From: an uncultured Prevotella sp.
GTDB taxonomy: Bacteria; Bacteroidota; Bacteroidia; Bacteroidales; Bacteroidaceae
Direction of reading: 5' to 3'
Length of the DNA: 64,000 bases
Assembly (NCBI GenBank): GCA_905233245.1
Contig: CAJODK010000001.1
Location: 124,001 to 188,000 of the forward strand
The stretch's first letter is position 1, and every line of letters starts with the position of its first letter. Shown here piece by piece: positions 8,500 to 18,061 of the stretch. A program made the position numbers and the translations under genes. The notes beneath the pieces were generated by a model. The model had not been told where the DNA came from, did no database searches, and saw only the letters and a program-made list of their open reading frames with translations.

Positions 8500-11400
8500 A
8501 TGAAACGTTTCAGAATCGTAGATAATACGCTGGGTTGGCTGACATTCCTCGTGGCAGCCTTCGTGTATTGCTCTACCATCGAACCAACGGCATCCTTCTG
8601 GGACTGCCCTGAGTTTATCACTACGGGATACCTACTTGAGGTAGGTCACCCACCTGGTGCACCATTCTTCATGCTGACAGCGAATCTCTTTTCGCAGTTT
8701 GCCAGCGACGCTACTCAGGTAGCCCGTATGGTCAACACTCTGTCGGCACTGCTGAGTGCTGGGTGTATCCTGTTTCTCTTTTGGACCATCACCCATCTGG
8801 TCAGGAGACTGCTCATCAACGAATGGTCAGAGCTGACCACTGCAAGGATGATAGCCATCGAGGCATCAGGACTGGTGGGAGCCTTGATTTACACCTTCTC
8901 TGACACCTTCTGGTTCTCGGCTGTAGAGGGTGAGGTATATGCCTACTCCTCGTGCTTCACGGCAGTGGTATTCTGGATGATACTAAAGTGGGAGGATGTG
9001 GCTGACAAACCAGGTAGTGACCGTTGGCTTATTCTCATCACCTACATGACGGGACTCTCCATCGGCGTTCACCTCCTGAACCTGCTCTGCATCCCCGCCA
9101 TCGTCTTGGTATTCTACTACAAGAAGTACCCAGACGCTGACCTCAAGGGTTCGCTCGTAGCCCTACTTATCTCTATGGTCATCGTGGCAGCGGTGCTATA
9201 TGGTATCGTGCCAGGTATCATCACCGTTGGAGGATGGTTCGAACTCTTCTTTGTCAACACCCTCGAGATGCCGTTCAATACAGGTGCTATAATCTATATC
9301 GTACAGCTCGTAGCCACTGTACTGTGGGCTATATGGGAGACCTATGGCAGCAAGAACGAGAAGCGCGGCAATCTGGCCTTTCTCCTTGCCATCGGTATGC
9401 TCGGCATACCATTCGTAGGCTATGGTTGGAAGGCGTTCATCACTGGTATGGTACTGCTTGTCGTTATGTGGTTCTGCATCAGCTTCAAGAAGAAGGGCGT
9501 GCCTGTCATCACCAATCGTATCAAGAATGTGGCTCTCTGCAGCATGCTGATGATTATGATAGGTTACTCCACCTACGCTCTGACGGTGGTGCGCTCCAGT
9601 GCAAATCCCCCTATGGACCAGAACTCCCCTGAGGATATCTTCACACTCGGAAGTTATCTCTCTCGTGACCAGTATGGTGACAGCCCGCTGCTCTATGGTC
9701 AGGCATACACCTCACAGGTGGCTCTCGACATAGAGGGCAATATGTGTATCCCTCGCATGAAGGAGGGAGCGCCTATCTATCAGCGTGTGGAGAAACACTC
9801 TGCTGACGAGCCCGACCGCTACTTCGTGGTGCGTACCAAGGACAAGTATGTCTATGAACAGAACATGCTCTTCCCACGTATGCACGACGCTGCTCATGCA
9901 CAGGCTTACGAGGACTGGATGGGCGGCGTGGATGGCACCGTCAGGGACTATGACCGCTGTGGACAGATAGTCTCCGTCAAGATGCCTACCTTCTTTGAGA
10001 ATATCAGATTTTTCCTCTCTTACCAGTGCAACTTCATGTACTGGCGCTACTTCATGTGGAACTTTGCTGGTCGTCAGAATGACCTGCAGAGCAATGGTGA
10101 GGCAGAACACGGCAACTGGATAACGGGATTCTCCTTTATCGACGATATGATGCTCGGCGACCAGTCTCGCCTTCCTGACGAACTGAAGCAGAACAAGGGA
10201 CACAATGTCTTCTACTGCATGCCGCTCATTCTGGGTCTCATAGGACTCTTCTGGCAGGCATACAAAGGAAAGAAGGGCATTCAGCAGTTCTGGGTGGTAT
10301 TCTTCCTATTCTTCATGACAGGTCTGGCTATTGTGCTCTATCTCAATCAGACTCCTATGCAACCTCGTGAGCGTGATTATGCCTACGCTGGTTCGTTCTA
10401 TGCCTACGCTATCTGGTGTGGTATGGGCGTTGCGGCTATCATCGATCTGATTCTCAGAGGTAAGAAGAAAGAGGTGAGAGGTGAGAGATTAGCGACTGTT
10501 GTTGCAACGGTTGTTGGTGCAATCTGCTTGCTCGTACCTATTCAGATGGCTTCCCAGACATGGGATGACCACGACCGTTCTGGTCGCTACACCTGTAGAG
10601 ACTTTGGTCAGAACTACCTCATGTCACTTCAGGACGAGGGCTATCCTATAATCTTCACCAATGGCGATAATGACACCTTCCCTCTGTGGTACGGTCAGGA
10701 CGTGGAGCAGGTGAGGACCGATGCACGTGTCTGCAACCTCTCTTACCTGCAGACCGACTGGTATATAGACCAGATGGTGCGCCCAGCATGGAAGTCTCCT
10801 TCGCTGCCTATCACATGGCCTCGTATCGACTACTGTTCTGGTACCAATGAGTATGTGGAGATAAAGCCAGAGTACAAGGAGCAGGTGCTGGAGTTCTATC
10901 AGACCAATCCTGAGGAGGCAAAGAAGCAGTTTGGCGACGACCCATTCGAGATACACAATGTCCTAAAGTACTGGGTGCGCGGCAATAAGGACGATGACGA
11001 GATGCACATTATACCTACCGACACTCTCTACCTCAATATTGACAAGGAGGCAGTGAAGCGTTCAGGTATGATGCTGCCAAAGGATTCGCTGGGCCAGGTG
11101 AATATCCCTGACCGTATGGCTATCAGTCTCAGTGGCAAGCGTGCCCTCTACAAGGGCGACCTCATGCTACTGGAGATGGTGGCCAACAGCAACTGGACTC
11201 GTCCGCTCTACGTTGCTCTCACCGTTGGACAGGAGAACTACATGAACCTTGGCGAGAACTTCATCCAGGAGGGCCTAGTCAATCGTATCACACCGTTCCA
11301 CACCAATGAGTCAAACAACTTCGACACCGACAAGGTGTACAAGAACCTCATGACACGCTTCAAGTTTGGCGGGCTGGAGAAGCCGGGACTCTACCTTGAC

Positions 11401-11847
11401 GAGACTGTGACACGTATGTGCTACACCCATCGCCGTCTCTTCGCTATGCTTGTCAAGCATCTGTTGCAGGAAGGCGACAAGGAGCGTGCTCGCAAGGCTC
11501 TCGCTTACGCTGACAAGGTGCTCCCTGAATATAACCTGCCATACAACTACATGAGTGGTGGCATAGACTTCGCAGAGGCCTACTATGCTCTTGGCAATGC
11601 CAAGAAGGCGGAGAAGATAGTGGAGAGCATGTACAAAAACTGTTCTCAGTACGTAGCTTACTACCTCACTCTCAAGCAGTCTGCCTTCAATGCCTCCTCT
11701 CGTGACTGTATGTACAATCTCTTCATCATGCAGTCGCTCATTGAGGTGGTAGGTAAGTACAACAAATCATATGCTGACCGTCTCGTCGCTAATCTCTCCA
11801 AATACATAGAGATATACGAGCAGCGTGGCGGCACTCTCTATGAATAG
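8500..11847 (+). CDS. DUF2723 / GT117 protein O-glycosyltransferase
   Basis: 1115 residues. The N-terminal half holds a dozen or so membrane segments; the first periplasmic loop has the family's acidic signature ASFWDCPEF (Asp35, Glu38) followed by HPPGAP. The C-terminal part (about from 560) is mostly soluble with another hydrophobic pair and ends in TPR-like helices (KERARKALAYADKVLPEYN). DUF2723 is CAZy family GT117, related to human TMEM260; in Bacteroidota it is a candidate for the mannosyl step of general protein O-glycosylation in the periplasm. A short heptamer array (10471-10491) lies in a cytoplasmic Lys/Arg-rich linker. It abuts the deacetylase gene with no spacer. Confidence 0.85.
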   Translation: MKRFRIVDNTLGWLTFLVAAFVYCSTIEPTASFWDCPEFITTGYLLEVGHPPGAPFFMLTANLFSQFASDATQVARMVNTLSALLSAGCILFLFWTITHLVRRLLINEWSELTTARMIAIEASGLVGALIYTFSDTFWFSAVEGEVYAYSSCFTAVVFWMILKWEDVADKPGSDRWLILITYMTGLSIGVHLLNLLCIPAIVLVFYYKKYPDADLKGSLVALLISMVIVAAVLYGIVPGIITVGGWFELFFVNTLEMPFNTGAIIYIVQLVATVLWAIWETYGSKNEKRGNLAFLLAIGMLGIPFVGYGWKAFITGMVLLVVMWFCISFKKKGVPVITNRIKNVALCSMLMIMIGYSTYALTVVRSSANPPMDQNSPEDIFTLGSYLSRDQYGDSPLLYGQAYTSQVALDIEGNMCIPRMKEGAPIYQRVEKHSADEPDRYFVVRTKDKYVYEQNMLFPRMHDAAHAQAYEDWMGGVDGTVRDYDRCGQIVSVKMPTFFENIRFFLSYQCNFMYWRYFMWNFAGRQNDLQSNGEAEHGNWITGFSFIDDMMLGDQSRLPDELKQNKGHNVFYCMPLILGLIGLFWQAYKGKKGIQQFWVVFFLFFMTGLAIVLYLNQTPMQPRERDYAYAGSFYAYAIWCGMGVAAIIDLILRGKKKEVRGERLATVVATVVGAICLLVPIQMASQTWDDHDRSGRYTCRDFGQNYLMSLQDEGYPIIFTNGDNDTFPLWYGQDVEQVRTDARVCNLSYLQTDWYIDQMVRPAWKSPSLPITWPRIDYCSGTNEYVEIKPEYKEQVLEFYQTNPEEAKKQFGDDPFEIHNVLKYWVRGNKDDDEMHIIPTDTLYLNIDKEAVKRSGMMLPKDSLGQVNIPDRMAISLSGKRALYKGDLMLLEMVANSNWTRPLYVALTVGQENYMNLGENFIQEGLVNRITPFHTNESNNFDTDKVYKNLMTRFKFGGLEKPGLYLDETVTRMCYTHRRLFAMLVKHLLQEGDKERARKALAYADKVLPEYNLPYNYMSGGIDFAEAYYALGNAKKAEKIVESMYKNCSQYVAYYLTLKQSAFNASSRDCMYNLFIMQSLIEVVGKYNKSYADRLVANLSKYIEIYEQRGGTLYE
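10471..10491. repeat. Short heptamer array inside the GT117 gene
   Basis: GAGGTGA, GAGGTGA, GAGATTA. Encodes Glu-Val-Arg-Gly-Glu-Arg-Leu next to a KKK stretch. The same three-unit motif recurs almost unchanged at 15914-15934. Confidence 0.7.
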
Positions 11848-12459
11848 ATGCTGATAGAACAACCATCCAAATGGCTTAGGTGGATATACCCCAAAGCACT
11901 CTGGAGAATCAATCCAGAGGAGCATGCGGTATATCTCACCTTCGATGATGGTCCCATACCAGAATCGACACCCTTCATCCTCGATACGCTCAAGGAGTTT
12001 GACGCTAAGGCTACCTTCTTCCTCGTGGGAGAGAATGTCAAGCGCTATCCCGAACTCTATCAGCGCATCATCGACGAGGGCCATCAGGTGGGCAATCATA
12101 CGTACAACCATCTGGGCTGCCTGAAGCATTATGTCATCACATATTATAATAATGTGGAGCAGGCCAATGAACTCATCCACTCTCATCTCTTCCGTCCGCC
12201 TCACGGATGGATGTGGCTGGGGGCATACAAAATGCTTAGGCGCAAGTACAAAATAGTGATGTGGGACCTCGTGACACGTGACTATTCCCACTTGCTCAAT
12301 GCCTTCGATGTGCTCCGCAATGTGGTGCTATATGCTCGCAATGGTTCTATCATCACCTTCCATGACTCTTTGAAATCTATCGAGAAACTGCGCTATGCAC
12401 TCCCTGCATCACTCCGTTACCTTAAGGAGCAGGGCTATGAACTTAAAGTGATAGAATGA
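11848..12459 (+). CDS. Polysaccharide deacetylase (NodB homology)
   Basis: 203 residues. NodB motifs are present in order: TFDDGP (motif 1, catalytic base and metal Asp), GNHTYNH (motif 2, metal histidines), RPPHGW (motif 3), and a C-terminal IITFHDS (motif 5 histidine). It is therefore expected to be an active metal-dependent carbohydrate esterase (CE4 type) that deacetylates N-acetylated sugars in envelope glycans. No signal peptide is visible, so the site of action is unclear. The start immediately follows the GT117 stop and the stop overlaps queH by ATGA. Confidence 0.85.
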   Translation: MLIEQPSKWLRWIYPKALWRINPEEHAVYLTFDDGPIPESTPFILDTLKEFDAKATFFLVGENVKRYPELYQRIIDEGHQVGNHTYNHLGCLKHYVITYYNNVEQANELIHSHLFRPPHGWMWLGAYKMLRRKYKIVMWDLVTRDYSHLLNAFDVLRNVVLYARNGSIITFHDSLKSIEKLRYALPASLRYLKEQGYELKVIE

Positions 12460-13010
12460 CGCAAGTCCTCCTACATAGTTGCTGCGCTCCATGTTCCTCT
12501 GCCATCATAGAGTGGATGCTGGCCAATGACATTACTCCCGTCATCTACTACAGCAATCCCAATATCTACCCAGAGGAGGAGTATCTCATCCGCAAGAATG
12601 AGATAACGCGCTATGCTCACCAGTTGGGACTCACCATTATCGATGATGACTACGACCATGAGGCGTGGCAAAAGTGCGTCGTGGGACTGGAGAAGGAACC
12701 CGAACGAGGAGCACGCTGTCTGGAGTGTTTCAAGATGCGACTGTTGCGCACGGCTCGCAAGGCTCAGGAACTGGGCATTCCTCGTTTTACCACCACACTG
12801 GCGTCAAGCCGTTGGAAATCCCTCGACCAGATTAACCAGGCTGGTCATTGGGCTGCTACTCTGGTCAATGAGGAGAGTGGGGGAGAGTCGCCTGTTGAGT
12901 TCTGGGACCGCAACTGGCGCAAGGGCGGACTGCAGGAGCGTCGCAATCAATTGCTGAAAGAAAATAATTTCTATAACCAACTATACTGTGGCTGCGAATA
13001 TTCTAAATAA
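12456..13010 (+). CDS. queH: Epoxyqueuosine reductase QueH
   Basis: 184 residues. QueH reduces epoxyqueuosine to queuosine in tRNA and replaces QueG in many anaerobes. All its cysteines are visible: Cys9-Cys10 and Cys13 (HSCCAPCSS), Cys88 and Cys91 (ARCLECF), and Cys178/Cys180 near the end (YCGCEYSK). These bind the 4Fe-4S cluster and a second metal site. ATGA overlap with the deacetylase gene shows it belongs to the same operon. Confidence 0.93.
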   Translation: MTQVLLHSCCAPCSSAIIEWMLANDITPVIYYSNPNIYPEEEYLIRKNEITRYAHQLGLTIIDDDYDHEAWQKCVVGLEKEPERGARCLECFKMRLLRTARKAQELGIPRFTTTLASSRWKSLDQINQAGHWAATLVNEESGGESPVEFWDRNWRKGGLQERRNQLLKENNFYNQLYCGCEYSK

Positions 13011-13692
13011 TTTCCAACCAGCTCTCATACGCGCCTTCTTCTCGGCATATACCGAGGGCGTGCTGGCTATGGAGGCCGACAATCAGACGGAGGCCGTGGA
13101 ACTCACTCCCCAGCGTGTCAAGCAGATAATGCTCAGTCACTATGAGGATATTTCCAAGCATTTCTTCAACATATTATTCAATCCTCTGGCACTCCTGCAC
13201 TACGACACCGCCGAGGAACTCATATCCATACTGCGCTCCCCAGAGGTGGCACCCACGCTGCAGTCGCCCGTTGACCTCTTCAAGCACGTCTGCCGCACAG
13301 AGGAGAGCCATGAGGATATGGTAGCCGAGTATCGCAGAAATTTCACCTCGCTGCTCTCTGGTCGTGTACTCTCCCTTGAGGATTTCTATGCAGGCTTCCC
13401 TGATGGTTACCTCGCTGATGCCCAGGGTAGTCAGCAACTCGCAGTGCGTATCCTCACGCAGACCGTCGTACGTGCCTTCTTTGCTGGTCGTAAGGACTAT
13501 CAGGGTGGTACCAATCAGATATACCTCTTCCGTCTCCTCATCGAAAATATGCAGTGCATGCTGCATGCTAAGCCTATGGACTTCGATGACGATGCTGACC
13601 TCAATGAGATGTTTGCTACAGTCTGCATCACCCCTGAGAATATGAACACCATGCTGACCACCATGCAGCAGACACTCCAAGAACAGCAATAA
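12988..13692 (+). CDS. Conserved-looking protein of unknown function
   Basis: Not recognised. 234 residues from a GTG overlapping queH by 23 bp; an ATG at 13069 (MEADNQ) is the alternative. It is soluble, mostly helical and acidic, without signal peptide, membrane segment or cysteine motif. Composition and codon use resemble the neighbours and the frame is intact, and it is translationally coupled between queH and the Omp85 gene, so it is a real gene rather than an artefact. Confidence 0.7.
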   Translation: MAANILNNFQPALIRAFFSAYTEGVLAMEADNQTEAVELTPQRVKQIMLSHYEDISKHFFNILFNPLALLHYDTAEELISILRSPEVAPTLQSPVDLFKHVCRTEESHEDMVAEYRRNFTSLLSGRVLSLEDFYAGFPDGYLADAQGSQQLAVRILTQTVVRAFFAGRKDYQGGTNQIYLFRLLIENMQCMLHAKPMDFDDDADLNEMFATVCITPENMNTMLTTMQQTLQEQQ

Positions 13693-13694
13693 CG

Positions 13695-15914
13695 ATGTCC
13701 CCTCGTCTCTCTCACATACTATTCCCCGTCCTTGCAGCCATGCTCGTCATCCTGCAAGCCTGTGGCAGCACCAAGCACCTCGCGGAGGGTGAGATGCTGC
13801 TTGAGAAGAATAGTATCCACACTACAGACAAGAAAGTCAATACCGAGGGACTGTCCGCATACGTTCGCCAGCGTCCCAACACCAAGTGGTTCTCCACGCT
13901 GAAGGTGCCTTTGGGCATCTACTCCATGGCTGGCACAGATACCACAAAGGCCATCAATCGGCGCCTGAAGAAGTGGGGTGAGGCACCCGTGGTGCTCGAT
14001 ACCGCCATGACACTATTGTCATGTAAGGACCTGCGCGGCGTGATGCAGAATCGTGGCTGGCTCGATGCTGAGGTCTTCGCCTCTGTGGAGAGCAAGAAGG
14101 AGAAGCGCGCAGAGGTTCACTATACCATCGTGCCTCATGAGCAGTACACGCTCAAATGCCTGCATATCGACATCGCCGACAAGCGCATCAACTCCCTGCT
14201 CACAAAGTCACACATTATAGAGAATGAACTGAGGGTAGGGGAGACCTTCACCGTCAACAGCCTCTACGACGTGCGCAATAAGGCCACCAACTACCTCAAT
14301 GACAATGGCTACTATTATTTTAATAAGGAGAATATCACCTTCGTCTGCGATACCTCGAGAGCTGAGCGCACCGTCGATGTCCGTTTTCTCATAGGTCTCT
14401 ATCGTCGCAGCAGCAGAGACTCACTTGTGAATCATCCCTTCTACACCATCCGTCATCTCACCTACAGCCCTATCGCTGGTCAGGAACTCAAGATACGCCG
14501 CACCACCCTTGACAATGCCAATCTCATAGAGGAGGGCGACCTCTACAGCGCTTTGCGCCTGCAGCGTACGTACAATAAATTCTCACGTCTCAAGGCCATC
14601 CGTTCCACCAACATACACTTCACCGAGGTACCAGACAGCAATCAGCTTGACGTCAACATACAGATGGCGCGACGCAAACCCAATTCCATACAGATACAGC
14701 CAGAGGGCACCAATACGGCAGGTGATTTCGGTGCAGCACTCTCCATCATCTATGAGAACAGGAATATATTTCGTGGTAGCGAACTCTTCTCCGTCGAGGC
14801 ACGTGGCGCCTTTGAGGCAATACGCGGACTGGAGGGATATGACAACAGCAACTATCTGGAACTGGGCTTAGAGACCAAACTCAGCATCCCAAATTTCATC
14901 GTGCCTTTCAGTTCGGAGCGCTTTCAGGAGAATCATGATGCCGTCACCGAACTGCTTATCAGATACAACGTGCAGAACCGTCCTGAGTTTCATCGCAACG
15001 TGCTTACCTCATCCATGCGCTACAAGTGGTCATCACAGAATGGCAAGATTGGGTACACCTTTGACCTTATAGACCTCAACTATGTCTCAATGCCCTGGAT
15101 ATCAGCCACTTTCAAGCGAGACTATCTTGACAATGAGACCAATCGCAATGCCATCCTGCGCCACAATTACGAGGACCTCTTTATTATGAAGATAGGTTTT
15201 GGCGTCAACTACAGTTTTGGCAACAATCACCTCCGTACCAGCATAGAGACGGCAGGCAATCTCCTCAGGCTAGCCTCCTCAATATTCAATTTCGAGAAGG
15301 ATGAATTCGGACAGTACAAGATAGCCAACGTCGCCTTTGCGCAGTATGTCAAGATGGATGCCGACTACACTCACGTCTTCCGCCTCGACACCCGCAATGC
15401 GCTCGCTCTTCACTCACGCCTGGGCATCGCCATACCATACGGCAACAGCAGTATACTGCCTTTCGAGAAGCGCTATTTCGCTGGTGGTGCCAATAGCGTA
15501 CGCGGATGGAATGTGCGCACACTTGGTCCTGGCCGATTCATCGGAAAGGACGGACGTATCGATTTCCTCAATCAGACGGGCGATATCAAGATAGACCTCA
15601 ATGCCGAACTACGTACTGATTTGTTCTGGAAATTCCAGGGAGCTCTGTTTATCGATGCAGGCAATATCTGGACTATCAAACCATACAAAGACCAGCCAGA
15701 CGGATATTTCAAGCTCCGCAGCCTTTACGATGAGATGGCTGTCAGTTACGGACTAGGTCTGCGTCTCAATTTTGATTATTTTGTCGTTCGTCTTGATTTA
15801 GGTATGAAGGCCATCAATCCTGCATACACCACGAAGGAGGAACATTTCCCAATCGCAAAAATCAATTTCAAGCGTGACTACGCTCTGCACTTTGCAGTAG
15901 GACTGCCTTTCTAG
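13695..15914 (+). CDS. TamL-like Omp85 outer-membrane lipoprotein
   Basis: 739 residues. The signal peptide ends in a lipobox (ILQAC), followed by the typical STKHLAEGEMLL start of the Bacteroidota lipoprotein form of TamA (TamL). POTRA-like repeats cover about residues 40-330; the rest is a 16-strand-type barrel with the Omp85 signature region FAGGANSVRGW and the C-terminal aromatic strand (ALHFAVGLPF). TamL works with TamB in envelope assembly and is usually followed by tamB; here tamB is absent and the operon ends after a heptamer array. The best alternative is a general BamA-like insertase. Confidence 0.83.
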   Translation: MSPRLSHILFPVLAAMLVILQACGSTKHLAEGEMLLEKNSIHTTDKKVNTEGLSAYVRQRPNTKWFSTLKVPLGIYSMAGTDTTKAINRRLKKWGEAPVVLDTAMTLLSCKDLRGVMQNRGWLDAEVFASVESKKEKRAEVHYTIVPHEQYTLKCLHIDIADKRINSLLTKSHIIENELRVGETFTVNSLYDVRNKATNYLNDNGYYYFNKENITFVCDTSRAERTVDVRFLIGLYRRSSRDSLVNHPFYTIRHLTYSPIAGQELKIRRTTLDNANLIEEGDLYSALRLQRTYNKFSRLKAIRSTNIHFTEVPDSNQLDVNIQMARRKPNSIQIQPEGTNTAGDFGAALSIIYENRNIFRGSELFSVEARGAFEAIRGLEGYDNSNYLELGLETKLSIPNFIVPFSSERFQENHDAVTELLIRYNVQNRPEFHRNVLTSSMRYKWSSQNGKIGYTFDLIDLNYVSMPWISATFKRDYLDNETNRNAILRHNYEDLFIMKIGFGVNYSFGNNHLRTSIETAGNLLRLASSIFNFEKDEFGQYKIANVAFAQYVKMDADYTHVFRLDTRNALALHSRLGIAIPYGNSSILPFEKRYFAGGANSVRGWNVRTLGPGRFIGKDGRIDFLNQTGDIKIDLNAELRTDLFWKFQGALFIDAGNIWTIKPYKDQPDGYFKLRSLYDEMAVSYGLGLRLNFDYFVVRLDLGMKAINPAYTTKEEHFPIAKINFKRDYALHFAVGLPF

Positions 15915-15955
15915 AGGTAAGAGGTGAGAGATTACTAGTAACCTGTAACTAGTAA
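15914..15955. repeat. Double heptamer array after the TamL-like gene
   Basis: Six 7-bp units beginning on the last base of the stop codon: GAGGTAA, GAGGTGA, GAGATTA, then a second type CTAGTAA, CCTGTAA, CTAGTAA. Two unrelated unit sequences keep the same 7-bp phase. Confidence 0.85.
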
Positions 15956-15989
15956 TTCTCTATTTATCATAATGCTGATTCCAGCAGAT

Positions 15990-16020
15990 TTTGGACTTTC
16001 AACTTTTTTTATTACCTTTG
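15990..16020 (+). promoter_or_regulatory. Promoter of the CrtI-like oxidoreductase operon
   Basis: TTTG (15990-15993), 19 bp, TACCTTTG (16013-16020): a full consensus match. Transcription should start about 16024-16026, directly at the GTG used as start codon. Confidence 0.75.
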
Positions 16021-16025
16021 CACCC

Positions 16026-17444
16026 GTGAAGTATGATGTAATCATAATCGGTAGCGGACTAGGTGGCATGGAATGTGGCATCACGCTGTCACGTCGTGGC
16101 ATGCGCGTACTCATTCTGGAGCGTCAGTTTCAGCCAGGCGGTTGTATGCAGAGCTACAAGCGCAAGGACTGCTGTCTTGACACAGGTCTGCACTATGTTG
16201 GCGGTCTCGACGTTGGTCAGCCGCTTCACGACCTTTTTGAGCAGTACGGCCTGCTGGATCTCCCTTGGCAGCGACTTGACAGAGACGGATTCGACCAAAT
16301 CACCATTCAGGGCCGTACGTACCGTTTTGCTGAGGGTTACGACCGTTTTGTCGAGGAATTGGCAAAATCCTTCCCAGAGGAACGCGCAGGACTGCAAGAG
16401 TACGTCAAGATGCTGCAAAGCACCGATGAACAGTGGCTTCAGCAGACCAATGCCTATGATTATCTCACCAGCATCATCCACAATCCGCTACTCGTAAGCA
16501 TCATCAGCGGCGCCTGTCTCAAGATGGAACTGCGTCGCAAGACCCTTCCGCTCTTTACCTTTGCCCATGGCAACGGCACCTTTATCGAGAGCAGTTGGCG
16601 TCTCTGTGGCGAAGGAAATATCCTCGTCAATCGCCTGCGTGAAGTATTCGAATCCCTAGGAGGCACACTTCTCTGCAATGCAGAAGTCACCCAACTCATG
16701 GAACAAGACGGCCGTATCACCAAGGCCATCCTCGCTGACGGACGTACATTTGAGGCCACGACCTTCATCTCCAACGCACATCCTGCCATCACGCTGGGAC
16801 TCGTCAGAGAGAGCCAGATTATCAAGAAAATCTTCCGCATGAGGATTTCCACGCTCTCCAATACCTATGGCATGTTCACCCTTCAGCTAAAACTGAAAGC
16901 AAATACACTTAAATACTTCAATCACAATAAGTTTGTCTATGCTACAGACAATGTCTGGGACAACATTGCCGTTGCTCCAGAACAGCCTCAGGTGAAGGGT
17001 ATCCTCATCAGTTGTCCCGTCCCTACCGACGGCACCGACTACGCCAATATCATCGACATCTTGACACCGATGAAATGGCGCTATGTGGAGCCTTGGGCAG
17101 ACAAGGTGCCAGGCAAGCGAGGCGAGGACTATGTAGCCATGAAGGATGATATCACCCGTCAGGCTATCGCCCTTGCAGAGACTGTGCTGCCAGGGCTCTC
17201 GGAGATGGTAGAGAGGAGTTACACCTCTACCCCACTCACCTACTACACTTACAACAATTCGCCCCGTGGCAGCGCCTATGGTGTGCGCAAGGACTACAGC
17301 AATCCTCTGGGCACCATTCTCTCACCACGCACTCCCCTACCCAACCTCTTCCTTACTGGGCAGAGTCTCATGCTCCACGGCCTGCATGGTGTCACTATGA
17401 CGGCGCAATATACGTGCGATGAAATATTGAAAATTGAAGATTGA
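16026..17444 (+). CDS. NAD(P)/FAD-dependent oxidoreductase, CrtI/carotenoid-isomerase-like
   Basis: 472 residues from the GTG at 16026. An open frame reaches back to an ATG at 15972, but that part spans the promoter and would place 18 residues before the canonical VKYDVIIIGSGLGGM dinucleotide-binding start, so GTG is preferred; the mRNA would be leaderless or nearly so. Other motifs are the glycine/arginine stretch after the Rossmann fold (LERQFQPGGCMQSY) and the C-terminal FAD motif (NLFLTGQSLMLHGLHGV). The family includes phytoene desaturases, carotenoid isomerases and retinol saturases, and also appears in aryl-polyene/flexirubin loci, which fits the LolA-like and thioesterase genes that follow. 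The substrate is unknown. Confidence 0.8.
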   Translation: MKYDVIIIGSGLGGMECGITLSRRGMRVLILERQFQPGGCMQSYKRKDCCLDTGLHYVGGLDVGQPLHDLFEQYGLLDLPWQRLDRDGFDQITIQGRTYRFAEGYDRFVEELAKSFPEERAGLQEYVKMLQSTDEQWLQQTNAYDYLTSIIHNPLLVSIISGACLKMELRRKTLPLFTFAHGNGTFIESSWRLCGEGNILVNRLREVFESLGGTLLCNAEVTQLMEQDGRITKAILADGRTFEATTFISNAHPAITLGLVRESQIIKKIFRMRISTLSNTYGMFTLQLKLKANTLKYFNHNKFVYATDNVWDNIAVAPEQPQVKGILISCPVPTDGTDYANIIDILTPMKWRYVEPWADKVPGKRGEDYVAMKDDITRQAIALAETVLPGLSEMVERSYTSTPLTYYTYNNSPRGSAYGVRKDYSNPLGTILSPRTPLPNLFLTGQSLMLHGLHGVTMTAQYTCDEILKIED

Positions 17445-17467
17445 AAATTAAATATTAAAAATTAAAT
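17426..17467. repeat. Heptamer array spanning a stop codon
   Basis: Six units: ATTGAAA, ATTGAAG, ATTGAAA, ATTAAAT, ATTAAAA, ATTAAAT. The oxidoreductase's last codons (Ile-Leu-Lys-Ile-Glu-Asp-stop) are read from it, and it ends three bases before the ATG of the LolA-like gene. Confidence 0.9.
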
Positions 17468-17470
17468 AAG

Positions 17471-18061
17471 ATGAAAAAGTTATTATTGTTAACATTAACG
17501 TTAACGTTAGGATTAAGCCTATCCGCCCAGACAGCAGACTTCAAGAAGTCAGTAGCCAAATACAAGAACCTCACTACCCTATCCGCCACTGCCACACGCA
17601 CCGTGCATAAGGCAGGCACCTCCAAGGACAAGGTAGTAGCAGGCACCCTGACTGTTAAGAATCCAGGCAAGGTAGCCATCGTCAATGGCAAGGACGCCCT
17701 CATCATGAACGGCAACGCCTTCACCATGAAGAAAGGCCCCATCAAGGCTAAGACCGATGCTGCCACCGACAGCCGTTACAAGACCTTCCATGACGTCCTC
17801 GAAGCCATCTTCAATGGTGGTAAGACCGACCTCACGAAGAATGCCGACGTCAAAATCAGCAAGTCAGGCACCAATGTAGTGCTCACTATCACTCCCACCT
17901 CGCAGAAGAAGATGATGTTCTCATCATTCATCATCACCATCGACGGCAAGGCACAGGAGATGCGCTCCATCCGCCTCATGCAGAAGGCAGGCGCCTACAC
18001 CGAGTACCAGTTCTCCAACTACAAGCTCGGTGCCACGATTGACGAGAAGATTTTTAAGTGA
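17471..18061 (+). CDS. LolA-like outer-membrane lipoprotein carrier
   Basis: 196 residues. The signal peptide (MKKLLLLTLTLTLGLSLSAQ) is partly written by a 6-bp repeat array. The mature part has the LolA-type layout: DFKKSVAKYKNLTTLSATATRTV, then alternating beta strands, and LTITPTSQKKMMFSSFIITID. LolA carries lipoproteins across the periplasm; LolA-like proteins in lipid or aryl-polyene loci are thought to carry other lipids. The stop overlaps the thioesterase start, so a role together with that gene and the oxidoreductase is likely. Confidence 0.75.
   Translation: MKKLLLLTLTLTLGLSLSAQTADFKKSVAKYKNLTTLSATATRTVHKAGTSKDKVVAGTLTVKNPGKVAIVNGKDALIMNGNAFTMKKGPIKAKTDAATDSRYKTFHDVLEAIFNGGKTDLTKNADVKISKSGTNVVLTITPTSQKKMMFSSFIITIDGKAQEMRSIRLMQKAGAYTEYQFSNYKLGATIDEKIFK
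17489..17518. repeat. Hexamer array in the LolA-like signal peptide
   Basis: Five 6-bp units (TTAACA, TTAACG, TTAACG, TTAGGA, TTAAGC) encoding the Leu-Thr-Leu-Thr-Leu-Gly-Leu-Ser core of the signal peptide. Confidence 0.85.

Noticed and set aside
15972..16025. ATG start for the CrtI-like oxidoreductase
   Set aside because: These 18 codons contain the -33 and -7 promoter elements and precede the canonical dinucleotide-binding N-terminus.
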